NCBI GenBank assembly: GCA_038230695.1 | Contig: JBBRMT010000114.1 | Span: forward strand, 1-14,028 | Reading direction: 5' to 3' | Length of the DNA: 14,028 nt | Source of the DNA: QHBQ01 sp038230695 | GTDB taxonomy: Bacteria; Chloroflexota; Chloroflexia; QHBQ01 | Part shown: positions 1 to 6,343 of the stretch, piece after piece | Position numbering within the stretch: the first letter of the stretch is position 1 | Layout of the letters: each line of letters starts with the position of its first letter | Made by a program: the position numbers and the translations under genes | The notes under the pieces: generated by a model | The model's input: the letters and a program-made list of their open reading frames with translations, nothing else | Told to the model about the DNA's origin: nothing | Databases searched by the model: none

Positions 1-2
1 GC

Positions 3-1244
3 CAGCCCTACAAGAGCAAGCAGGAGCTAGAGCAGGACCTTGCCCGCGACCCGCTGACCGCGCTGGGCAAATATCTGAGCGAGGAATACGCAGTCAACTC
101 CAGCCAACTTAGCGAGATCGAGGCGGCAGCGCGGGAGCAGGCGCAGGTTGCCGCCGAGGCCGCCTGGGAGCAGGGCGGTGAGCCGCAGCCAGAGGATGCA
201 ACCCGTCATGTGTTCGCATCACCTGCAACCATCAAGCAGACTGAGCCAAAGACCGAGGGGCAGCGGGTCACGTTGCAAGCGGCGATCGGGCAGTGTCTCG
301 CCGAGGAGATGGAGCGCGACAAGACTATCCTGGTATTCGGCGAGGATGTGGGCCGCAGCGGGGGGGTGCATCGGGTAACTGATGGCTTGCAAGGCCGCTT
401 TGGCGAGGAGCGGGCCTTCGACACCAGCCTGAACGAGGAGGGTATCGTCGGACGCGCCGTAGGCATGGCGGTGAACGGATTGCGACCCGTGCCGGAGATC
501 CAGTTTCGCAAATACGCTGACCCTGCCCATGAGCAGATTACCGATGCCGGTACCATGCGCTGGCGCACTAACGGCCACTTTAGCGCCCCAATCGTGCTGC
601 GGATGCCGGTCGGCTACCAGCGCATGGGCGGCGATCCCTGGCACGCGGTCTGCGGCGAGGCGGTGTTCGCCCACCTCCCCGGCTGGCAGATCGCCTACCC
701 CAGCAACGCTGCCGACGCGGTTGGTTTGCTACGCACCGCCTTGCGCGGTGACGACCCGGTGATGTTCCTCGAACATCGCTACCTCTACGAACACTCCACT
801 GCTCGCCGCCCCTACCCCGGCCCCGATTATATATTGCCCTTCGGTAAGGCAGCCACGGTCCGCCCTGGCCGCGATGCCCTTGTCATCACCTGGGGCGACG
901 GCGTGCATCGCGCCGCCGAAGCAGCCGCCATCCTGGCTGAAAGCGGGCAGGAGGTGGAGATACTTGACCTACGTACCATCGTGCCATACGACAAAGAGGC
1001 AGTGCTGGCGGCGGTGCAGCGCATCGGCAAGGCTCTAATCGTGCATGAGGACAATCGCACCTGCGGCTTCGGCGCGGAGCTAGCCGCCGTCATCGTGGGC
1101 GAGGCGTTCAGCTACCTCGATGCCCCAGTATGGCGCGTGACCGCCGAGGATGTTCCCGTTCCCTGCAACGACAGCCTGTTCGAGGCAATGATGCCTACTA
1201 CCCGCAAGGCGCATGAGAAGCTGGTGGAGTTGCTGGCGTTCTGA
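3..1244 (+). CDS. 2-oxoacid dehydrogenase E1, fused alpha/beta subunits (5'-truncated)
   Basis: Thiamine-diphosphate-dependent E1 of a 2-oxoacid dehydrogenase complex (pyruvate, branched-chain or acetoin type), which decarboxylates a 2-oxoacid and passes the acyl group to lipoyl-E2 in the cytoplasm. The frame is open from the left edge. The first ~70 residues read like the C-terminal tail of an E1 alpha chain (DPLTALGKYL, LSEIEAAAREQ, then DATRHVFA). With no stop they run through a short linker (TIKQTEPKTEGQ) into a complete E1 beta chain: RVTLQAAIG, GEDVG, TSLNEEGIVG (the Glu usually contacting the cofactor), PSNAADAVGLL, then the transketolase C-terminal domain with DLRTIVPYD and VPVPCNDSL. 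The GTG at 210 could imitate a start but lacks an SD and lies inside the tail. Fused E1 proteins are known in some bacteria. No E2 or E3 gene is visible, so the substrate is open. TGA at 1242. Confidence 0.93.
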   Translation, partial: QPYKSKQELEQDLARDPLTALGKYLSEEYAVNSSQLSEIEAAAREQAQVAAEAAWEQGGEPQPEDATRHVFASPATIKQTEPKTEGQRVTLQAAIGQCLAEEMERDKTILVFGEDVGRSGGVHRVTDGLQGRFGEERAFDTSLNEEGIVGRAVGMAVNGLRPVPEIQFRKYADPAHEQITDAGTMRWRTNGHFSAPIVLRMPVGYQRMGGDPWHAVCGEAVFAHLPGWQIAYPSNAADAVGLLRTALRGDDPVMFLEHRYLYEHSTARRPYPGPDYILPFGKAATVRPGRDALVITWGDGVHRAAEAAAILAESGQEVEILDLRTIVPYDKEAVLAAVQRIGKALIVHEDNRTCGFGAELAAVIVGEAFSYLDAPVWRVTAEDVPVPCNDSLFEAMMPTTRKAHEKLVELLAF

Positions 1245-1331
1245 GCAGCTAAAAGCCTCTCCCATTAGGGCAAGGTTTGGTGAGGGGAGAACTAGCCCTA
1301 CGTCAATAATTATCGCCAGGCCGAACAGGAT

Positions 1332-1337
1332 GAGGAG
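1332..1337 (+). promoter_or_regulatory. SD sequence fixing a TTG start
   Basis: GAGGAG lies five bases before the TTG at 1343. The nearby ATG at 1329 is out of frame with the permease, so this SD supports the TTG as the true initiator. Confidence 0.7.
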
Positions 1338-1342
1338 CAGAC

Positions 1343-2242
1343 TTGCAGCGACTGAAAGCCAGAGTAGATGCCCCCACCCTGATTGCCCTACTCGTCACCC
1401 TCGCGCTCTGGTCGTCGGCCTTTGCCGGTATTCGCGCCGGGCTTCAGGGTTACGCGCCTGGCTATCTAGCGTTGTTGCGCTTCCTGGTCGCTTCGTTGGC
1501 CCTCGCAGTTTACGCGATCGCCACGCGGATGCGCCTGCCAGCCAAACGCGATCTACCTGCTATCATCATCGCGGGCTTCCTCGGCATCACCGTCTACCAC
1601 GTTGCCCTCAACTATGGTGAGGTTAGCGTTACCGCTGGTGCGGCCAGCCTGCTGATCAACTCCGAGCCAGTCTTCACCGCGCTGCTGGCCTTTGCCTTCC
1701 TGCGCGAACGCCTCAGCGCCCTGGGCTGGGCTGGTGTAGCGGTTAGCTTTGCGGGCATCGTGCTGATTGCGCTGGGTGAGGGCGGTGGCATCCAGTTCGA
1801 CCCTGGCGTGCTGCTCGTGTTGCTAGCTGCCCTCGCCGCCAGCGCCTACTTCGTCTACCAGAAGCCTTACCTTACTCGCTATAGCGCACTTCAGTTCACC
1901 TGTTATACCATCTGGGCTGGCACGCTGTTCATGCTTGTATTCCTCCCAGGCTTGCCCGGCGCGATAGCATCCGCTCCGTTGGGCGCTACGCTTTCTGGTA
2001 TCTACCTCGGCATCTTCCCTGCTGCGTTCGGCTACGTTGCCTGGACCTATGTACTCTCCCGCTTGCCCGCCACCAATGCGGCCAGCTACCTCAACCTCAT
2101 CCCGGTGCTGTCAATCCTGATTGCCTGGGCCTGGCTAGGCGAGGTGCCAACCGCGCTATCGCTGATCGGCGGGGCGATTGCCTTCTCTGGCGTGATCCTG
2201 GTCAATAGCCGGGGCCAAGCGGTGCCAAACAATACACTATAA
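1343..2242 (+). CDS. EamA/DMT-family membrane permease
   Basis: Integral-membrane transporter of the drug/metabolite (EamA) superfamily; substrate unknown. The 299 residues form about ten hydrophobic helices in two homologous halves, roughly residues 10-145 and 150-292, matching the usual DMT size. Typical features are LWSSAFAGIRAGL in helix 1, a central NYGEVSVTAGAASLL segment followed by FTALLAFAFLRERL at the end of half one, and the equivalent NAASYLNLIPVLSI then WLGEVP in half two. It starts at TTG with a good SD and lies 98 bases after the E1 gene. It ends just before a strong terminator, so it could be co-transcribed with E1 or separate. Family members export amino acids, purines or other metabolites; nothing here chooses among them. 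Confidence 0.93.
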   Translation: MQRLKARVDAPTLIALLVTLALWSSAFAGIRAGLQGYAPGYLALLRFLVASLALAVYAIATRMRLPAKRDLPAIIIAGFLGITVYHVALNYGEVSVTAGAASLLINSEPVFTALLAFAFLRERLSALGWAGVAVSFAGIVLIALGEGGGIQFDPGVLLVLLAALAASAYFVYQKPYLTRYSALQFTCYTIWAGTLFMLVFLPGLPGAIASAPLGATLSGIYLGIFPAAFGYVAWTYVLSRLPATNAASYLNLIPVLSILIAWAWLGEVPTALSLIGGAIAFSGVILVNSRGQAVPNNTL

Positions 2243-2265
2243 ACCACAACAGTAGCATAATGAGC

Positions 2266-2297
2266 AGCCCTCTCCAAGATAATTGGAGAGGGCTTTT
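2266..2297 (+). terminator. Intrinsic terminator after the EamA gene
   Basis: A perfect 11-bp inverted repeat, AGCCCTCTCCA (2266-2276) and TGGAGAGGGCT (2284-2294), closes a 7-base loop and is followed by TTTT. It ends 24 bases past the permease stop and isolates it from the surface-protein gene downstream. Confidence 0.9.
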
Positions 2298-2338
2298 CTC
2301 ATTACCCATCCAAATAATAGCAGGTCGGCGGAAATCGG

Positions 2339-2378
2339 CTACAAAAACCTACAAGATGGTTCCGAATTATGCTATAAC
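2339..2378 (+). promoter_or_regulatory. Promoter-like array P1: two 10-bp direct repeats plus -10
   Basis: CTACAAAAAC (2339-2348) is followed head-to-tail by CTACAAGATG (2349-2358), then 14 bases later TATAAC (2373-2378) inside GCTATAACCAC. The same 11-mer forms the -10 region of the promoter near 7969. There is no TTGACA-like -35; the repeat occupies that position. The region 2243-2642 between the permease and the surface-protein gene holds no gene; it contains the terminator, this array, a second array at 2452-2503 and a hairpin-rich leader. Confidence 0.45.
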
Positions 2379-2451
2379 CACATAGTACAGGAGTAGCGCC
2401 TCTAATTGCTCCGTGCGATGGGGATGGATGGCGCAAAGCGGCAAGATCAGA

Positions 2452-2503
2452 CTACAAAAGACTACAAAAGACTACAAGATGCTAACGCTCACTGCTCTAT
2501 AAT
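2452..2503 (+). promoter_or_regulatory. Promoter-like array P2: three 10-bp direct repeats plus consensus -10
   Basis: CTACAAAAGA occurs twice in tandem (2452-2461 and 2462-2471), followed by CTACAAGATG (2472-2481). After 16 bases comes a perfect TATAAT (2498-2503). The repeat period equals about one helical turn and the last unit covers the -35 position, where no TTGACA is present. This resembles promoters activated by OmpR/PhoB-type regulators binding direct repeats (inference). Likely drives the LamG-SLH gene with a start near 2510. Confidence 0.6.
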
Positions 2504-2509
2504 CAAAGT

Positions 2510-2642
2510 GACAAGCGGGCAGTGAAGCTCACTTGTTGCGTAACTCAGGGGCGGGTAGCAAATCCCCGCCAAAGGTATCTTTCGTTCGCTCCCGCCGCGA
2601 ACAGGTCGCAGGGCGGTAATATGAAAGGATGGTGTAAAGACC
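2510..2642 (+). promoter_or_regulatory. Structured 5' leader of the surface-protein gene
   Basis: Two GC-rich hairpins lie between the predicted transcription start and the gene. One is GGCGGG (2550-2555) with CCCGCC (2565-2570) around a 9-base loop. The other is CCGCCGCGA (2592-2600) with TCGC (2606-2609) and GGCGG (2612-2616), interrupted by a two-base bulge, around loop ACAGG. The SD AAAGGA (2624-2629) follows the second hairpin. I do not recognise a known riboswitch consensus; a role in mRNA stability or translation control is inference. Confidence 0.45.
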
Positions 2643-5600
2643 ATGGCAATCAGGCAGAAACTCCCCATCGTGGCAATACTCCTCGCGCTCCTGGTATCCA
2701 CCTATGCGGCGATGGCTGGCCCAACCAGCGCCAGCTACATCGCGCCCGCAACCACACCCGCCGTGCAACAAGCGCAGCAAGCGCAGCCCACCAGTTGTGT
2801 TACCCCGCCCACCAGCATGACCGCATGGTATCCCTTCGACGAAACGATTGGCCCTATCTCCCATGACATCGTGGGCGGCGCCAACGGCAGCTGGATTGGC
2901 AGCCCCACCCCTGTTCCTGGCATGGTCGCAGGCGCGATTCAGTTTGCCGGGTCGAGTGGCTACGTCGTCTCGCCCAATGCCGCGAACCTCAACTTCGGCA
3001 GCAGCGACTTCAGCATTGACTTCTGGTTCCGCGAAGTCAACGGCATCGGCGGCCAGCGCGTCTTTGTTGACAAGCGCGACAACACCAGCCCCGCGCTGAC
3101 CGGCTGGGCGGTCGGGCATCTCAATGGCCGCCTCTACATCGAAATGGGCGATGGCGCAACCAGCAACATCTTCCCCGCTATCAGCGGGCCACTGGTCAAC
3201 GATGGCAACTGGCACTTCGCTGGCTTTATGGTACGCCGCGCCACCCCCGGAGTCGCCATCTACCTCGATGGCGCAATAATTGGCACCTACACCTCCGGTC
3301 TACCAGCCGGCAGTATTACCAGCGTTGACCCTATGCTGATGGGCAGTATCTACAACATCAGCGGCCATCAGGAACTAGCCTTCGACCGCGGCCAGCTCGA
3401 CGAGCTTGAGCTATTCAATCGGCTGCTCAGTCCCACCGAACTCACTGTCATCTATGGCGCGGGTCAGGCGGGCAAGTGCAAGGGTCAGCAGCCCAGCCCG
3501 ACCCCCACCTGTCCACTGGGCCAGCTCTGCGCCACCAATACGCCGACCGCAACCCCCACCTGTCCACAAGGCCAAATCTGTAATACACCGACCAGCACGC
3601 CGACCACCTGTCCCGTGCCGCCCGGCTGCGTTACCGACACGCCCACCGACACGGCGACGGACACGCCACATCCCACCGACACCGCTACTAACACGCCACA
3701 TCCCACCAACACCGCTACTAACACGCCAACTGATACGCCGAGTCCGACCAACACACCGATAAGTCAGCCGTCGCCCACCCCCACCGCTACCCCTGGCTGT
3801 GTCACGCCCCCCGCCAACATGACCGCCTGGTATCCTCTCGACGAATTGGCTGGGCCGATTTCGCAGGACATTGTGGGTGGTAGCAACGGCAACTGGCTTG
3901 GTGGGTTTGGCCCGATGCCGGTTGCGGGCGTGGTGGCTGGCGGACTCAGGTTCGGCGGCTCATCTGGCTACGTTTCCGTTCCCAACGCCGCCAACATCAA
4001 CTTTGGCAGCGGCGACTTCAGCATTGACTTCTGGGTGCGCGAACTGGCAGGCCAGGGCGGGCGGCGCGTTTTCATTGACAAGCGCGACAACACCAGCCCG
4101 GCACTTACTGGCTGGGCAGTCGGGCAAATCAATGGCCGCATCTACATCGAGATCGGCGATGGCAGCAGCGCCAACACCTTCGTAGCCACCAGCGGCCCGC
4201 TGATGAACGATGGCCTCTGGCACTTCGCCGCCTACATCGTGCATCGCGGCACCCCCGGCGTTACCCTCTACCAGGATGGCGCAGTCGTGGGCAGCTACAG
4301 CAGCGGCCTGCCCACCGGCAGCATCACCAGCATCGCCCCGATGCTGATGGGCAATATCTACAACATCAACGGCCACCAGGAGATCGTCTTCGACGGTGGC
4401 TCACTGGACGAAATAGAGTTGTTCAATCGCGCCCTACTAACCAACGAGTTCGATACAATCTTCCATGCGGGCAGCAACGGCAAATGCAAGGGCAATACGC
4501 CCACCCCTACCGCTACGCCCACTTGCACTCCCGGCCGGATATGCGCTACCGCCACGCCAACTGTTACACCCACTTGCATCGCGGGTCAGAACTGCGCCAC
4601 CGCCACGCCGACTGTTACACCCACCTGCATCCCCGATCCCCTGGGCCTCTGCTCCACCCCGACCCCGCAGACTACCAACACCGCCACCGTTACGCCTACA
4701 TCTACGCCGCTTTGTATCACCCCGCCCGCCAATATGCAGGCATGGTTCCCGTTGGATGAGACTGCCCCGGCAACCTCGGCTGACATTGTGGGCGGCTCCA
4801 ACGCTACCTGGATACATGGCCCTATCCCCGTGGCGGGCGAGGTGGCTGGTGCGCTCTCCTTCAATGGGGTCAACTCCTTCTCCCAGAGGGCGGCCGCTCC
4901 CGCTAACCTCAACTTCGGCACGGGCGATCTCTCCATAGATATGTGGGTGAAGACGGCTGCCGTCCCCGGCGCGGTGGTGCTGATTGACCACCGTAAGAAC
5001 ATCTCCTCACCCAATCGCATCGGCTATTCAGTGTTCCTCTACAATGGTAAGCTCGGCTTCCAGATGGAAGATGGCGTGACCACCGCCACTTATATCAACT
5101 TCGGCGGCCCGAATGTAGGCAATAACACCTGGAACTTCATCACCATCACCGCGCAGCGTGGCAGCGCCACCGGGCTGAAGATGTACGTGAACGGCGCACC
5201 AGTCACGCCATCCACCACCAGCACCATTCCTGTCCCTGGCAGCCTGTCCAACAGCTTCCCCTTCCGCATCGGCGGCCCGCTGCCCAGCATCTTTCACGAC
5301 CGCTTCCTGCGCGGTGCGCTCGACGAAATAGAGTTGTTCGGTCGCGCCCTCACCGCCTCTGAGGTTGCCGCCCTGTATCACGCGGGCAGCAACGGCAAGT
5401 GCAAGCCGCAGACCCCCACGCCTACCTACACCGCCACTCCTTGCACCCCCGGTTTGCCTTGCTCGCCCACGCCCACCAATACGCCGATCAACACGCCTAT
5501 CCCTACCCTTACCCAGATCCCCAACACCTTCGTGGACATCAGCGGCAACGTATTCGCCAACTCGATCGGCGACCTCTACACCAGGGGAGCGGTCAGTGGC

Positions 5601-6083
5601 ACTGATGCCAGCCACTTCAACCCTGGCGGCAGCAGCACCCGCGCCCAGTTCGCAAAGGTAGTGGTCATCGCCTTTGGTATCTACCCTTACAGCCCACCGA
5701 CACCAGACTTCACCGACGTATCGCCCGGCTACTTCGCCTACGGCTACATCGAGGCGGGCTACGCCTTCGGTATCCTCGCTGGCTTCGACCAGGCCAGTTG
5801 CAACGCGGCGGGCGCACAGTTCCCCTGCTACCTACCCAACCGCCCCATCACCCGCGCCCAACTCACCAAGCTGGTGGTCAGCGCGGATGGCTACGAGCTG
5901 CTCACCCCCCAAACGCCAACCTTCAGCGATGTTGGCGCTAACAACATCTTCTACTCGTTCGTCGAAACCGCCCACGCACGCGGAGTGATCAATGGCTATC
6001 CCGACGGCACCTTCCACCCCAACAGCAACATTCGCCGCGACGAGATGTGCCAGATCGTCTACAAGGGGGTGTATAACTTCTGA
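2643..6083 (+). CDS. Secreted three-module LamG surface protein with SLH anchor
   Basis: An exported 1146-residue cell-surface protein. The N-terminus is a signal peptide (MAIRQK, a hydrophobic stretch, then AMA before GPTSA). Three LamG/concanavalin-like jelly-roll modules follow at about residues 52-279, 386-615 and 691-920. Each opens with C(V/I)TPP(A/T)(N/S)M-x-AW(Y/F)P-(F/L)DE and ends with GKCK. Modules 1 and 2 are very similar and look like a recent duplication; module 3 is more divergent. Thr/Pro-rich stalks separate them and carry C-x5-C loops. Residues 961-1146 form three SLH repeats (FVDISGN, DFTDVSPG, TFSDVGAN; the last ends with GYPDGTFHPN and RRDEMCQIVYKG), which in other bacteria bind cell-wall polymers. 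LamG folds usually bind glycans or proteins; a role as adhesin or S-layer-associated protein is inference. The SD AAAGGA at 2624 sits 13 bases before the ATG, rather far, but the signal peptide fixes the start. Confidence 0.9.
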   Translation: MAIRQKLPIVAILLALLVSTYAAMAGPTSASYIAPATTPAVQQAQQAQPTSCVTPPTSMTAWYPFDETIGPISHDIVGGANGSWIGSPTPVPGMVAGAIQFAGSSGYVVSPNAANLNFGSSDFSIDFWFREVNGIGGQRVFVDKRDNTSPALTGWAVGHLNGRLYIEMGDGATSNIFPAISGPLVNDGNWHFAGFMVRRATPGVAIYLDGAIIGTYTSGLPAGSITSVDPMLMGSIYNISGHQELAFDRGQLDELELFNRLLSPTELTVIYGAGQAGKCKGQQPSPTPTCPLGQLCATNTPTATPTCPQGQICNTPTSTPTTCPVPPGCVTDTPTDTATDTPHPTDTATNTPHPTNTATNTPTDTPSPTNTPISQPSPTPTATPGCVTPPANMTAWYPLDELAGPISQDIVGGSNGNWLGGFGPMPVAGVVAGGLRFGGSSGYVSVPNAANINFGSGDFSIDFWVRELAGQGGRRVFIDKRDNTSPALTGWAVGQINGRIYIEIGDGSSANTFVATSGPLMNDGLWHFAAYIVHRGTPGVTLYQDGAVVGSYSSGLPTGSITSIAPMLMGNIYNINGHQEIVFDGGSLDEIELFNRALLTNEFDTIFHAGSNGKCKGNTPTPTATPTCTPGRICATATPTVTPTCIAGQNCATATPTVTPTCIPDPLGLCSTPTPQTTNTATVTPTSTPLCITPPANMQAWFPLDETAPATSADIVGGSNATWIHGPIPVAGEVAGALSFNGVNSFSQRAAAPANLNFGTGDLSIDMWVKTAAVPGAVVLIDHRKNISSPNRIGYSVFLYNGKLGFQMEDGVTTATYINFGGPNVGNNTWNFITITAQRGSATGLKMYVNGAPVTPSTTSTIPVPGSLSNSFPFRIGGPLPSIFHDRFLRGALDEIELFGRALTASEVAALYHAGSNGKCKPQTPTPTYTATPCTPGLPCSPTPTNTPINTPIPTLTQIPNTFVDISGNVFANSIGDLYTRGAVSGTDASHFNPGGSSTRAQFAKVVVIAFGIYPYSPPTPDFTDVSPGYFAYGYIEAGYAFGILAGFDQASCNAAGAQFPCYLPNRPITRAQLTKLVVSADGYELLTPQTPTFSDVGANNIFYSFVETAHARGVINGYPDGTFHPNSNIRRDEMCQIVYKGVYNF
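3661..3728 (+). repeat. 30-bp tandem repeat in stalk 1
   Basis: Two adjacent 30-bp units (3661-3690 and 3691-3720), differing at one base, plus eight bases of a third copy. They encode a Thr/Pro/His stalk segment (TPHPTDTATN, then TPHPTNTATN). The near-identity indicates recent slippage duplication. Confidence 0.9.
4542..4631 (+). repeat. 51-bp tandem repeat in stalk 2
   Basis: A 39-base segment starting at 4542 recurs at 4593 with three mismatches, a 51-base period. It encodes a 17-residue unit beginning CATATPTVTPTC, so each unit carries part of a C-x5-C loop and a Thr/Pro spacer. Confidence 0.85.
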
Positions 6084-6094
6084 GGCTCTACGTC

Positions 6095-6115
6095 GGAAGT
6101 TAAAGGTTGAAGGTT
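6095..6115 (-). repeat. Three heptanucleotide repeats, AACCTTN type
   Basis: Read on the minus strand, three consecutive heptamers occur: AACCTTC, AACCTTT, AACTTCC. They lie between the surface-protein stop and the palindromic element, and match the heptamer style seen at 6408-6428 and 9763-9783. Confidence 0.55.
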
Positions 6116-6120
6116 CGTAT

Positions 6121-6280
6121 CTTGAACAACTAAGCCCCCAGCGGGGGTTGGGGGAGAATCTTGAAGCACATTAATGCCACGGTAGGCGCGTAAGATGTTA
6201 TCTTGCTTACCTCAGCATTAACACTAGGCGAGATGTCTCCCCCAAACCCCCGCTGGGGGCTTAGATTTGCGGTGTTCAAG
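6121..6280. repeat. 160-bp palindromic element with terminal inverted repeats (MITE-like)
   Basis: CTTGAACA (6121-6128) is inverted as TGTTCAAG (6273-6280). Inside these, a 28-base arm (6130-6157) is inverted at 6236-6264 with only one inserted base; each arm has the core GCCCCCAGCGGGGG. Further in, TTAATGC (6171-6177) pairs with GCATTAA (6215-6221), GGTA with TACC, and GTAAGAT (6190-6196) with ATCTTGC (6200-6206) around a 3-base loop. All arms share one axis near 6199. There is no coding capacity and no clear target duplication. It may be a non-autonomous mobile element, and its transcript could act as a terminator between the genes. Confidence 0.75.
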
Positions 6281-6301
6281 CTGGCAGCTCTGCCTCAAAC
6301 C

Positions 6302-6310
6302 TGCTATAAT
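6302..6310 (+). promoter_or_regulatory. Extended -10 promoter for the LDI-like gene
   Basis: TGC followed by TATAAT (6305-6310) forms an extended -10, 22 bases beyond the right end of the palindromic element. No good -35 is visible, as is common for extended -10 promoters. The predicted leader is about 27 bases and contains the SD. Confidence 0.6.
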
Positions 6311-6343
6311 CGTGTGTGAATACCAGCAAAGGAGGCCAGAATT

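Noticed and set aside
1256..1289. Hairpin between the E1 and EamA genes as a terminator
   Set aside because: Only a weak CTCCC/GGGAG stem with a loop over 20 bases and no T-run; perhaps a decayed repeat.
2522..2866. Plus-strand ORF overlapping the leader and start of the LamG gene
   Set aside because: No SD, no recognisable domain, and it runs out of frame through a clear signal peptide and LamG module.
2529..3215. Long minus-strand open frame opposite the LamG gene
   Set aside because: It is antisense to LamG module 1, has no SD or recognisable domain, and reads as Ala/Gly/Asp-rich sequence typical of a GC-rich shadow frame.
3661..4631. Short direct repeats as a possible CRISPR array
   Set aside because: They are in-frame coding repeats of Thr/Pro stalks without unique spacers, and no cas gene is present.
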